64,000 nt of DNA from Bolinopsis microptera. Lineage: Eukaryota; Ctenophora; Tentaculata; Lobata; Bolinopsidae. Where the stretch lies: positions 14,170,983-14,234,982 of the forward strand of contig NC_087077.1 in assembly GCF_026151205.1 (NCBI RefSeq), given 5' to 3'. Position numbers and translations under genes: made by a program. Below, in pieces: positions 26,101 through 35,935 of this stretch. The number at the start of each line of letters is the position of its first letter. The stretch's first letter is position 1. The notes under the pieces were generated by a model. It was given only the letters and a program-made list of their open reading frames with translations. It did not search any database and was not told where the DNA came from.

Positions 26101-29038
26101 GGAGGGCGCCTTGATACAGTGCTCTCACAGACAAACAATCTGGGATTATACATGACAGTTTGTGGAGGGCGCCTTGATACAGTGCTATAAATTAGGCCAA
26201 TCATAATTTTCCTCAAGACGACGTTCACCTCGTGACAAATTTGCTATTAAATAAATATTAGTAACCCTGTATAACAGACATAAAAAAACTTTATCTAGAA
26301 AGCGAACTTGACTCATTGACTGGGGGAGACTGTATTTATCGATCGGTTTCATAAACTCACTTGTTAGCCATGATTCTGGTCTTATCTTCAAATTGTTCGG
26401 CTTGTTTTGACAGCACAATCTCCAGCTCAGATATCCTGAAATTTATATTTACGTAAATGTTTCGAACATAGCGATCGTTACAATATTGCTGGCTCTAGTA
26501 CATTGATGATAACCCGACTCTGGTTGCTGGGAGTGGGAAGAACATTGAGAAATTCGATGACTTCGTATATTTGGGTAGTAGAATGAAGAGTTCGGAGAAG
26601 GACTTCGAAGTGAGGAAAGCTAAGGCATGGGGAGCGTGTCACCAGATGAAGCTTGTATGAAAGTCGGATATGCGTAGAGATCTCAAGATACGACTGTTCC
26701 TGGCTACAGTCGAGTCCATCCTTCTATATGGCTCTGAAACATGGACTGTCAGCCAGACCCTCGCAAAACGTATTGATGGATGTTATACGAGAATGCTGAG
26801 GATGGCACTGAACATTGACTGGAAAGAGCGGCAGACTAACGCCAAGGTGTATGGACACCTCATCAGAGCATCTGATAAGATAGCTGCACGGAGGATGAGA
26901 CTCGCAGGTCATTTAGCCAGACATGAAGAACTATTGAGTCATCAACTTCTCTTCTGGGAACCCCTTCAAGGACATCGTCGAAGGGGAAGACCACATCTCA
27001 CATACATTGACATCCTTCGGAAGGACACGGGGCTTGACGACAGCAAAGAGATTAACAAACTCATGCTGGATAGACAGATTTGGAAGAAGACTATTTCTGT
27101 TGGGACGCTGAAGCCGCCCTAAGTCGAGAGTAAGTCGAGTCTAGTACATTGCACCATGGATTAAGTTATTAGGATTACTCCACCTAGCCTGCTGAGCACT
27201 GATGTAGTTGTTCACATCCCACTCTGCGTGTTCCACCGCCTCCTCCATCTTAGTGATGTGCTGACTTTGTGTAGTAATACTCTCTTCCTGCTCGGATACT
27301 CTTAGACGCAGCGCCTCTCGCTCACTTGATACCTGAAGTTGTGACCTTATGTTTGTCTTGTTGGAGATTGTTACATGTTACCAGCCTAGGGAGATAGGGT
27401 TTAGAAAAGCTAGTTTAATTTCTACAGAATAGTTATTTTAAAAGTAGCTTAGGAAGGGGTTGGGTCTGAAAAGGTCAAAATCTAGCTTGCACAATATGTG
27501 AACGGCCCCTTACTAAAATCAAGGTGTAGCCATTAATATAGACTGAACAAATGTTACATGAGATCAAATAGTAGTAAGAAAGGCGATTAAATGTAAAACC
27601 TGCTTCAGTTTGGATTGGCATTGAAACAATTGTGTGTCATTATCTGAGATTTTATTTGAATGTTCCCTTATAAGAGAGTTTATCTCCTCTTCAAAATTCC
27701 GCTCCCATTCTCGTCTTTTTCTCTCAGAATCCTCCTGTTACACACATACAGTTCACAGAACACGTGTTACTAAAAATAAACAACATGAAAGTGTTTAAGA
27801 CGTATCGATTTCAAATCACAGTCTATAATGTAATAATTAAATTAATAAACTATTGAGGTTCATCATGTATCGATTAACCTGCAAGTCATTAAGTTTAACT
27901 TCCAACTGTTGCTTTAACCGTGCTGTGTCAGCAAGCTCCATGGACAACTGGGAGGTAACAATGATCATCAATGTAAATTAGAAAATGTTTGCTATGAATA
28001 TAACACAGGTTTTACAAGTCAATTACTATATATAGGATATTTATATTTGCAAGAAAGAAATCAATATTAAATACCAACCTTGTGCTCTTTAGAATCATAT
28101 TGACGTTGAATGTCATCCTCAATGTCTTTAATTTTGTTTTGAAATAACCTCTGAATTTCCTCCTTTTTGGCGTTATCTTCCAACAATTTTTGTCGAGCAT
28201 CAGCTAATTGTACCTAGATTTTAAAAAAATAAAACGTGGTAATCATTATCAAATTGAGCTCAAGTTCTGAGTTTATTAAAATAAACAGCAGAAAGAAGGC
28301 AGACATATTATGGTATTAAGCTAAGGTCTGCCTAGGTAATAATGAGTCATTAAACAATAAATCTCTATAAATTTGAAGTTATTTTACCTTAACATCCGAT
28401 AATTCTGCAGTCAAACAGTCACTTTTTTCATTCAGCTGAGTTATGACTGAAAAATACATATTGATTTGCAGTTGTACTACTATTCACAGTTGTATAAATT
28501 GAAATAAAAACTTTCATATGGCATAGACTTTGTCAGTGTATGGATTCGATGATGATAAACCATACAAGTAATACACAAGTTAATACACAATTTGATTAAA
28601 ATTGATATGATATTGTGTATCACATTACCGTAATGTTTGTTTACTAGGTAATTTATCTTTGATTTCATGCACAACCTAGCAGATGGTTTGTCTATTTAGA
28701 AGTTTTAAAATCTTACTTGTATCATAATTTCCTAACTCTTTGTCTCTTTCTGCTAAAAGCTCTAAATTGTATTGAAAGCTGTCCTTCAGTTCATTGTACT
28801 GCGCTCGCAATTCATTCAGTTGACTTTCTTTGATCCTAATTTGATGATCAGTAGTAGTACGTTTAGTCATTTAAAAATGTAATTTTAGGAGAAATATTTT
28901 TAAAAGTGATTTAAGATAATGTAAAACCTAGATCCTATATGTACAATACCCAATTTCGTCGTTTAAGGCCTGAATCTTCTTTCCTTGCAAATTCTTCAAC
29001 TCTTTCGATTTTTCTTCCAGTAATACATCTAGTTCCAT
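17141..29038 (-). CDS. CCDC57: Coiled-coil protein, CCDC57-like (17 exons, about 750 aa)
   Basis: Exons, 5' to 3': 28950-29038, 28717-28835, 28388-28446, 28079-28213, 27879-27947, 27600-27734, 27184-27332, 26361-26435, 25876-26076, 25204-25362, 21936-22098, 21562-21672, 21354-21512, 19251-19400, 18981-19119, 17535-17680, 17141-17335. All use GT-AG and every phase agrees, giving 2253 nt from ATG to TGA. The protein is almost wholly charged heptad-like coiled coil; the N-terminal LKDSFQYNLELLAERDKEL closely resembles vertebrate CCDC57 and the tail ends in IRNYSLKT. CCDC57 is known as a centriolar-satellite and microtubule-associated protein acting in centriole duplication and ciliogenesis. The orthology is from memory of the family; another CCDC family is possible. 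Introns are full of transposons in the opposite orientation. Confidence 0.72.
18541..18637 (+). mobile_element. Short element, family M2, complete (97 bp)
   Basis: Starts TTGTAGGTTTACAACCTACC and ends TATCACCCGTTAA, with a perfect 8-bp target duplication tgagaacg at 18533-18540 and 18638-18645. It lies in the CCDC57-like gene, between exons 15 and 16. Confidence 0.8.
19453..20456 (+). pseudogene. Non-LTR retrotransposon (LINE) reverse transcriptase, 5'-truncated and frameshifted
   Basis: The translation begins inside the RT palm (ILYINDLLN then FADDTKLIG, the catalytic DD box) and continues through the thumb and C-terminal region (SKLEYCCPVWNP, FNVLPSELRS, PDTPPVPGY) to a stop at 20456. This layout is typical of jockey/CR1-type LINEs common in marine invertebrates. 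The reading moves through at least three frames (breaks near 19700, 19775 and 20110-20120), so it is dead. It lies antisense in the intron between exons 13 and 14 of the CCDC57-like gene, starting only about 50 bp from the exon 14 acceptor. No clear target duplication was found. Confidence 0.88.
20523..21075. repeat. Left arm of a long inverted repeat in CCDC57 intron 13
   Basis: About 550 bp, from the tract aattttttccttttcaccc to gcgcaattcttgtt, reappears in reverse complement at 22672-23392 with modest divergence. The two copies are probably independent insertions of one non-autonomous element in opposite orientations. They lie in the introns on either side of exons 11-13. Confidence 0.88.
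22240..22470 (+). repeat. Dispersed repeat copy, inverted partner at 24780-24975
   Basis: Shares gacctcactggttggtcac and aacggcagaaaagcttct with the reverse complement of 24780-24975, also within intron 10 of the CCDC57-like gene. It is a diverged repeat family with no coding capacity seen. Confidence 0.6.
22672..23392. repeat. Right arm of the long inverted repeat, with nested M1 element
   Basis: Reverse complement of 20523-21075. It is longer because a 157-bp M1 element (22913-23069) is inserted in it; the left arm shows the site without the insertion. Confidence 0.87.
22913..23069 (+). mobile_element. hAT-like MITE, family M1 (157 bp)
   Basis: Starts TTGTAGCGCAATGCAC and ends CATCGTGAATCAA; target duplication ttatatat at 22905-22912 and 23070-23077. 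The ends are imperfect inverted repeats (9 of 13 bases). This copy has an internal tandem duplication of a 17-bp ctcgcaaccaacgctt segment not seen in the other copies. Confidence 0.8.
23900..24711 (+). pseudogene. TSP1 plus fucolectin-type (F5/8-like) domain protein, probable processed pseudogene
   Basis: An intronless coding relic lies antisense inside intron 10 of the CCDC57-like gene. It encodes a thrombospondin type-1 repeat (WSDFGDWSECDAACGGGSES, then RTRTC) and a galactose-binding fucolectin/pentraxin-like domain (RAFGGNTDGIYF, VIIHNRSDCCENRI). The frame breaks twice: near 24203-24209, where gaaag is duplicated as a 7-bp insertion, and again near 24255, before the lectin domain. An A-rich tract (about 24751-24776) follows the stop at 24711, which together with the lack of introns suggests retroposition. 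The start is unclear. The parent gene would be a secreted matrix or lectin-type protein; none is present in the window. Confidence 0.72.
24780..24975 (-). repeat. Dispersed repeat copy, inverted partner of 22240-22470
   Basis: See the partner at 22240-22470; shared blocks include agaagcttttctgccgtttc and gtgaccaaccagtgaggtca. It lies just beyond the A-rich tail of the TSP1-lectin pseudogene. Confidence 0.6.
26045..26195. repeat. Tandem duplication at the 5' edge of CCDC57 exon 9
   Basis: A roughly 70-bp segment covering the acceptor and first bases of exon 9 (ctctcacagacagacaatct, then gtttgtggagggcgccttga) is repeated directly upstream. The upstream copy therefore carries a second acceptor-like site. 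Confidence 0.75.
26506..27139 (+). mobile_element. 5'-truncated RTE-like LINE with 12-bp target duplication
   Basis: The insertion is bounded by tctagtacattg at 26494-26505 and 27140-27151. It encodes the C-terminal part of a LINE reverse transcriptase (FDDFVYLGSRMKSSEKDF, ESILLYGSETWTVSQTLAKR, RRRGRPHLTYIDILRKDTGL) and ends LKPP then TAA, followed by a short agtcgag-type repeat tail as in RTE elements. There is one in-frame TGA (about 26656) where Trp is expected. It is oriented antisense in CCDC57 intron 7. Truncation plus perfect duplication indicate a target-primed insertion of no great age. Confidence 0.88.
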
Positions 29039-29257
29039 GGGCTAATCTAGAAAAAGTAGGAAATTTCAACTTCTGATGTGAGGTGATTTATCAAACAGTC
29101 TGCTTATAGTTTTAATACTTTCAACACTACTATATATCGAATAATTTGAGGTTTCTATTGTTACCATACACCCAGATCTACGTTACTGTAGCTGTTTAAG
29201 TTTTTCTAAAAACTTACAGCTTATCTTGGGTATAGGACCTTGATTTCATTAGAAGGT

Positions 29258-29500
29258 ATGGATGACTTGAAGAAACTGGAAGAGAAGCTCGACCTAATCA
29301 ACGAAAATTCCTTTAAAGGTAAGAAAAAAAATTCACCAAGCAAAAGATTTAACAGAAAAAAGAAAGAACGTATTTTCAAGGTTTGTAAAGAACTATACAT
29401 CATTGCAACCAGGGCTATTGATCTAGCAAAGACCTCACAGGTCCTCCTTTCGGAACAGGACAGCCAAACTCTAGAAAACATAATTAAGAGAGCTGAGTGA
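29258..29500 (+). CDS. Small basic protein, 80 aa, divergent from CCDC57
   Basis: The first ATG (29258, context aaggtATGg) opens an 80-residue frame to TGA. The product is Lys-rich in its centre (KGKKKNSPSKRFNRKKKE) with predicted helices on both sides (KLEEKLDLINEN and CKELYIIATRAIDLAKTS). Amino-acid composition looks like real protein. It starts 219 bp from, and divergent to, the CCDC57-like start, so the two may share a bidirectional promoter. There is no signal peptide or membrane segment. Family not recognised. It could be a first or only exon. Confidence 0.45.
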   Translation: MDDLKKLEEKLDLINENSFKGKKKNSPSKRFNRKKKERIFKVCKELYIIATRAIDLAKTSQVLLSEQDSQTLENIIKRAE

Positions 29501-30176
29501 AGTCCTACCTAATCTTCTGAAAGAAGCTATTTCAGTGACTGCCATTTCCCCTGTGGAATCCCTACAAGTTAACCCCCCAATGTTAGTTTTCGTAACGTTT
29601 TTCACCAGACAAAACCTGGATTATCTCTTTAGCTATACAATATTTTTGAATGATGACTTTCACATCATTCTCAGGGCACTCTTAGCAAAATTTATTCAGT
29701 TAAACAAAAAATTTCAGTTAAACAAAAATTTCAATTTTATGCCATTTATTACAGATTAAACAAGTTAACAATAAATCAATTTGATATTTAACGGAATCCT
29801 AATTCAATGTGCAGTATGGTTGACACTCTTTAAATAGATTAGATATAGGTTGACAGGGCAAAGGAGTGTGCGTGCTGTTCGCTATTGCTCACACCAAATT
29901 CAGCAAGAAATAGCTTCCAATTTATTCAGGGAATCCTGGTGGGCCGTGAAACCCGATTACAAGAAATGTTTAAAAAAATGTATTTTTCGATTCTCCAAAA
30001 ATACAGGAATTGTTCTGTAAGTCTGGTTTTCACTATAGATGTTACCATGTGCCAATACAAGACCAATACAAAACCAATATAAACACGTGTGTAGAACATA
30101 GAAGGATAAACTTGTAGCCCAACCATACTGCCTGAGCCATTTAACAATTGAACAGTTTTTCGCCAATATATCGCTG
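29501..30176. other. Non-coding DNA
   Basis: No further exon is supported. It is AT-rich with short direct repeats (ttcagttaaacaaaaa near 29696-29725). Confidence 0.45.
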
Positions 30177-30185
30177 TCAGGGGCC

Positions 30186-30293
30186 TTGATTCACGATCCT
30201 TCGTCAATCCTTCGCAGCTCGCCGATCTACCGAAGTGGTTGCGAGAAGAATTATTTGATGCGCGGCGCGACCCAGTAGTGCATCGCGCTACAA
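30186..30293 (-). mobile_element. hAT-like MITE, family M1
   Basis: Starts TTGATTCACGAT and ends GCATCGCGCTACAA. The left flank tcaggggc(c) recurs immediately to the right, where it was then split by the next insertion (30301-30616). Confidence 0.75.
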
Positions 30294-30300
30294 TCAGGGG

Positions 30301-30616
30301 CAGTGGCGCAACTTTGCCTGTTGGCGCCCCCCCGCTCAGTGACGAAAAGCGCCCCCCTAAAAATTTTTGTGTCCCTAAAAAAAAAAAAAAAAAAAGGTCG
30401 GGTACTTTTTTTCTCGCCCCCCTACAGCTTTTTGCGCCCCCTGAAGCAAAAAAGGTACCCCAAATATTTTTTTCGCATCGACCGAACGCTAAATTGGACA
30501 GGGAAATACACAAACAAGGCGTTTTTTTCAGTGAAAGGGCCTAAAATTCAGGAAAATTGCGCCCCCCTTATACGGCGCCCCCCCCCCCCCCCGCGGGGCC
30601 CTAAGTTACGCCACTG
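30301..30616. mobile_element. hAT-type non-autonomous element (316 bp)
   Basis: Terminal inverted repeats CAGTGGCGCAACTTT and AAGTTACGCCACTG with a perfect 8-bp target duplication atcagggg (30293-30300 and 30617-30624). CAGTGGCG ends are classic for hAT elements. The interior is a run of A's, G's and C's with no intact reading frame. A relative lies at 48247-48554. Confidence 0.88.
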
Positions 30617-31074
30617 ATCAGGGGCCCTTTTAGAAAATTGCGAAGATAAAGTGTAGAGTGATTTAGCACGTTTGGTTGGTAGCAAATTATGACTCAGCTT
30701 TGTTATTGATGTTTTATCCCAATAGTCGGATTTATTCTTGTCTTTTAAAATTTAATTTCAGAACGACTGAGAACCGCACAAAGGTCAAAGAGTTCCAGTC
30801 CGACAGCACGGACTTCTAAATTTCCATTTTATATACTACTTAGGGACAGTCCAATTACAGATAGGGGTTATCACTGTTTGCAAGCTTGGTATTGTGGTAC
30901 TTGAAGCTCTCCACGGTGGTCACTTTTCTTTAAATATTTCTGTTCACTATGGCAATATCGTTATTTTCGATGTGATCTTTCTTCCGAGTCAGTTATATTA
31001 CAATTTTCGTGCCACTATCTGCATTAATCATGACTATGCTTTGCTTGAACTATTACACCCTTTTTTCTGGCTGT

Positions 31075-32284
31075 TTATTACCAATACAAAGTCTGATCTT
31101 CTACTAATAGACGTACAACTCACCCTCCACTGGGTACCGGCGCATAGTGGAATAAAAGGCAATGATCTCGCAGATTCTCTGGCAAACAAAGGATCCGACT
31201 CTCCTCCCATTGGACCGCCTCCTTTTGCCCCTTACACTCACTCCTCTCTCTCTAATATTTTAGACAGTTACTTTTCTCGACTTCACTATAATCGTTTATT
31301 ACTCTTCAGATCCTCCACTGATTTTCACCAATCCAACATTATTAGTTTCTTTGACAGACACCTTGACGTTAAACGACATAATAGAGACAATACCAGAATT
31401 CTTACCCATCTATTCACAGGATGCAGTTATCTCAGATATTTCCAAAACAAGATTGGCAACGAACCCAACAGCATATGCAAAAAGTGTGATGAAGACAAGG
31501 AAACTACAGCACACTACCTCACAAGCTGTCCAGCATTCTCCATACACAGGAAATACTACCTTGGTAACTATACCATCAGAGAGGACACCTTCCATCAAAC
31601 CTTCTCTATCAGTAACATAGTGGGGTTCGCTAGAGCTACCAAGTATCTAGATTTCTATGAACCCCCTTAGTCTCTTTCTCTTAGCCTTAGCTGACGTAAT
31701 TGTCCCTCTACCACAATCACCCTCCCCTCCCCAGATCGTGTTCAGACTTGCAGCAGGTCCTGCTACCCAGCCAGTTCTAAGGGCTCAATAGTCCACTGGA
31801 CGGCTCTCGTAGCTTGACTTAATGTTTGTCTCTCTCTCTCTCCCCCCTCACCCCTCTTTTTCTCCATTGCTGATTGTGGAAGGGACAACCACGTTACATA
31901 CTCAGTTTCCTTTTATTTCTCATTCACATGATTCAGTGACTTCCCCAGCCCTCTATATCTTTAACATGATACCTCCCAGGACCATAGTATTCCATACCAG
32001 ACATTTCTTTAACTCATCGTTACAGCAAGACTAATACAACACGGAGAAGAAAAGAAATAGAGACAAGAATACGACAGCCATGGACTCTTACAAAAGACTA
32101 ACAGAAGGAACATCCCGGTTTGATCCTTCTGAACTATGCATCTTATATCGGTATAGTATTGGTATCTATTTATTACCTATTGTTATTTTTTATCTTTGCT
32201 AGTTAATCAGGTTTTTGGGTATCGGGCCATCCTGATTACCCTGCTATGGGCCGTTCCCCTGGCTTCTGCAGGTTTATAGTTTAC

Positions 32285-32329
<45 letters not shown>
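31075..32329 (+). pseudogene. LINE 3' end: RNase H and CCHC-type C-terminal region, with UTR and AT tail
   Basis: The frame ending at 31670 encodes an RNase H C-terminal signature (LHWVPAHSGIKGNDLADSLA) and a cysteine/histidine motif (CKKCDEDKETTAHYLTSCP), the arrangement of I/LOA/R1-group non-LTR elements after their RT. No RT domain remains, so the copy is 5' truncated; the frame upstream of about 31075 is not recognisable. A C/T-rich 3' UTR follows and ends in an (AT)n microsatellite (about 32288-32329), a plausible LINE tail. Confidence 0.75.
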
Positions 32330-32332
<3 letters not shown>

Positions 32333-32336
32333 GTAC

Positions 32337-32461
32337 TTGACGGATGTTACTCGTCTAAATTTCTTCGAAGTAGCGCGCGCCGCTTTCTTCTCGAAATGTT
32401 TGGCCCGACGGCACGAGCTACGAAGTAGCGCGCGCCGGGCCAGATCATTAACAATGGTCAA
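32337..32461 (+). mobile_element. Short element, family M4 (125 bp)
   Basis: Starts TTGACGGATGTTACTC and ends CATTAACAATGGTCAA (terminal TTGAC inverted), with a 9-bp duplication tagacgtac at 32328-32336 and 32462-32470. It contains two direct copies of GAAGTAGCGCGCGCCG. It landed at the very end of the LINE's AT tail. Second copy at 34497-34634. Confidence 0.8.
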
Positions 32462-32489
32462 TAGACGTACAACATATTATGATTTTTCT

Positions 32490-32942
32490 GAGAACCGTGG
32501 ATACCGTGGATCTTTCGCATTTCAGATCGAAATTCTCGAATTTGATTCGAAAGATCAATGCAAATGGTGATGGCGATGTTATTATAGTCATACATATAAA
32601 CAGTAGTTTAGCCAACCATCAGACATTATGTTACAGCTTAAAGCACCGTATTTTGCCCCATTTTTATTACTATCCACCAAATTTTTCGGACAGTTGTGAA
32701 AGCCCTCTTGGAAGGTCGTCGCCAATTTTCGGAATGATCTCATTCAAGGAACCGAAGATATATTCGAATAATACGAAAAAAATCAACGAATTTGGTCAAA
32801 TTACGCAACGCGACTTTTACAGCTAATTTTGCTCTCAAAGCCGCGCACCATCAAACATGGCGAAACTCACTGATCTTTCCAAAAAGGTATGACAAATTTG
32901 GTATTGTGAAAATTCTCACAGTCTCTAGTATAGAAATAGTAT
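32490..32942 (+). repeat. Dispersed repeat, first copy (second copy about 33800-34210)
   Basis: Shares ggaaccgaagatat, caacgaatttggtcaaatta and ctgatctttccaaaaaggta-type blocks with 33800-34210 in the same order and orientation. No frame is conserved between copies, so this is non-coding repeat. Confidence 0.65.
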
Positions 32943-32950
32943 AGAAAATT

Positions 32951-33032
32951 TTACCTGAGGACCCCAGGCTATTATGTTCATTAACATATAATATAGATTT
33001 GGCGGAATGACAGGCTGAGCGCGGCCCAGTAA
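32951..33032 (+). mobile_element. Short element, family M3 (82 bp)
   Basis: TTACCTGAGGACCCCAGG to GCGCGGCCCAGTAA with perfect 8-bp duplication agaaaatt at 32943-32950 and 33033-33040. Matches 14512-14587 apart from a central AT-rich length difference. Confidence 0.78.
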
Positions 33033-33598
33033 AGAAAATTTAGTATAGAATTAGGCAGTGCGCCATCGACAATAAGACGCGCGCGCTGACCATTGAATGG
33101 TTTTTAGCTCTTATTTCGGCCAGCACATTATTTTGGAAACAATCAAAAAGTTATAATACTTCCCATATAACAATTTTGTTGAAATTTGGTCAGCTTACGT
33201 AAACACTTGCTCTATCCAGAGCCCTTGCGCTTGCAGTAGAGCGCGCCCGCCTCACGGCTCATTGGACCAAGTGAGCTTGCATGCTTGTGAATGTAGGTGT
33301 AAGTACAGCTGTACTGTATTTTATACCTAATTAACCCCTATATATACACTGTCACTATGCACTATAGAAACCTGAAAAGTGGTTACTGCATACTGCATGG
33401 AGGGAGAAGTGCCAAGACTACCTGCGCTACATAGACGCTGTTGTCAGCACTGCGCACGCGCGCACGGACCTTCCCATCGGGGTTCGTGGATAGGTGCTTT
33501 TATTGACTTGTGAAACAAGCGCACCCGAAGCGGCGCGAAAGCACATGGTTAGGTGAACGTAAACACCTATGTTCTATTGAACCTAATTTAGTTTGAGC

Positions 33599-33726
33599 TT
33601 GATTCACGATGTCAATCCTTCGCAGCTCGGTGAGGCACAGTGGTGCATCTCGCCGATCTACCGAAGTAGTGGTTGCGAGAAGCATTATTTGATGCGCGCG
33701 CGACCCAGTAGTGCATCGCGCTACAA
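33599..33726 (-). mobile_element. hAT-like MITE, family M1 (128 bp)
   Basis: TTGATTCACGATG to CATCGCGCTACAA with perfect 8-bp duplication gtttgagc (33591-33598 and 33727-33734). Confidence 0.85.
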
Positions 33727-33799
33727 GTTTGAGCAATTTCGATGCTCAGAATTTGAGTTATCAACGAATTTATACCTATTTTGTCATTTTTAGACCTCT

Positions 33800-34210
33800 T
33801 AATCAAGGCCAATCTCTCCCAATGCCAACTAAATTAGGTTCGGTAGTTAAGTATGATTGGAAGGTTTTGACAAATTTTCAGCATGATTCATGTTTAGGAA
33901 CCGAAGATATGACAAAATATATAATACGACAAAAATCAACAAATTTCGTCAAATTACGCGACTTTTACACCTAATTTTGCTCCAAAAGCCGCGCACCATT
34001 TGTAGCGCGATGCACTACTGGGTCGCACGCGCGCATCTAATAATGCTTCTTCGGTAGATCGGCGAGATGCACCACTGTGCCTCACCGAGCTGCGAAGGAT
34101 TGACATCGTGAATCAACGCACCATCAAATATGGCACCTAGGCGAAACTCACTGATCATTCCAAAAAGGTATAATAAATTTGGTACTGTAAAAATTCTCAC
34201 AGTCTCTACA
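33800..34210 (+). repeat. Dispersed repeat, second copy, split by an M1 insertion
   Basis: Partner of 32490-32942; the M1 element at 34000-34116 is inserted in it, and the first copy shows the uninterrupted site. Confidence 0.65.
34000..34116 (+). mobile_element. hAT-like MITE, family M1 (117 bp)
   Basis: TTGTAGCGCGATGCAC to ATCGTGAATCAA with perfect 8-bp duplication cgcaccat (33992-33999 and 34117-34124). Confidence 0.85.
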
Positions 34211-34496
34211 AAACGATGGTACAAAAATTTTGAAAATCAGAGCAAGTTTATTTTTATCGTGCACCGCTTACTAAAAAACAATGGTACACAAATTTTTAAA
34301 ATCCTGAATCCGAGCAAGTTTATTTTTATTTTGCACCCCCTAACAACAATTATTTCAAAATGACCTGAAACTGTAGACGTTCATGTAGGCCAAAAAACTA
34401 TAAAAACTGCAAAATTTGCGCGAAAAAAGCGCGCGCGGCGACATGAAATTAGCACCGTGAAGTATTTTAAACGAAAATTGCTACAGCATGCTTGCT

Positions 34497-34634
34497 TTGA
34501 CGGATGTTACTCTTCTAAATTTCTTCGAAGTAGCGCGCGCCGCTTTCTTCTCTCGCGCGCCGCGTTCTTCACACTTCACGATGGCACGTGCTACGGAGTA
34601 GCGCGCGCCGGGCCAGACCATTAACAATGGTCAA
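34497..34634 (+). mobile_element. Short element, family M4 (138 bp)
   Basis: Same ends and internal GTAGCGCGCGCCG repeats as 32337-32461. Flanks tgcttgct and tgcttgtt match in 7 of 8 bases. Confidence 0.72.
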
Positions 34635-34807
34635 TGCTTGTTGCACGGTGGAATTGTTTTACTCATATTTTTAGCATTTAGATAACTTTTCGTGCCAAAT
34701 TTATCAAAATCGGAGACAACAAATTCTGTGCCAACTCATTACATGGCGCTTATAACTACTGATTACATAGACTAAAGCTATTTAAGTGTCTTAGCTTATT
34801 ATAAGTT

Positions 34808-34865
34808 AATTGACGATGTCAATTCATCTCAGCTCGGCGCGGCACAGTAACGCATCGCGCTACAA
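34808..34865 (-). mobile_element. Deleted copy of family M1
   Basis: Keeps both ends (tgacgatgtcaattc and cgcatcgcgctacaa) but only about half the length. It shows that the family also exists as internal-deletion forms. Confidence 0.6.
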
Positions 34866-35935
34866 ATTATAAGCTATTGTACCGATATGGAACATTAATT
34901 AGCACTCGTCAGTGCATTATTCATTATTGTGTATTGATTATCAATCATCCACTCGACTTCTTCAGCATTCGGGTATGTTTAAAAATGGATTGACAAAATA
35001 AAGACGCCACATTTCCAATTTCAAATCTGCTAATTAATTGAGCAATGCCAGCATTGCAACAACATAACAATTTTTCGACCAGTAAACAAACAGCTGTTAT
35101 CGCACACATAATTCGAATGTACACATATCAATCAAAATATAATCAAACAAAAGTATTCTTGGGCAAAAATGTTTTGGTACCATCTATGGGCTCCAAATAA
35201 TTCAGTAATCAGTACACAGTAATGAAGAAAACTAATATTATCTCGTAGAAAAAGACACGAAATTGGGTCTGAAATAGATGTTAAAAGTGGAAATCAAATC
35301 AGAAATTCTATGATTAACCCAAAGATCTTAGAAACTTTGCAGAAAAATGCTCATCAAGTATCAAAACACGCCCGTTTTCCTAATACTGAAATAGCTTCAT
35401 TTGAAGCAAGCAAAATGAGCAAACCTTAAACCCTTAAGTTCTTAGATCAAAAGTATCGCCTGAGAAGTGAGAATGATCCATAAGTAAGAACCACATTTTC
35501 AGAATCCCACAAATCCTTGAACTACATGATCAACAATTAGGGGTCAACATAAACCATGATCTTTATGAGTCCATAATGTATGGAGATATCATTAAACTGG
35601 AATTAAAAACATCGCCTACAATGGACCATTCATCAGTCAAATATACTTATATCAACCATCAATGAATTTACAAAAAACACTTATTTATTTAGACCAAATT
35701 AAGATCATCGAATGTGCAAATAATTCTGCAGTTGGTTTACAACCCTACAATCTAACTAACGATTCAAACTGTACAATCAAGGTCACAAGAATAACTTGTA
35801 GTAAACGTTCTGCCACAAAAATATCCTCTTCGTTAAATAACATTTCATCCTAATTTCCATGGGCTTGTTAAGAGATATTATAAAATTATGTTTCCCAATC
35901 ATATTTCATATTCCTAATAAAATCAAATGCATGTA
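34866..35935. other. Intergenic DNA downstream of UVRAG
   Basis: No exon recognised; AT-rich. Presumably contains the UVRAG 3' UTR at its right end, but no clear AATAAA is visible on the minus strand within the first 100 bases after the stop. Confidence 0.45.

Noticed and set aside
30239-30617. Two overlapping plus-strand frames of about 100 codons
   Set aside because: They span the junction of two non-autonomous hAT-like elements and homopolymer runs.
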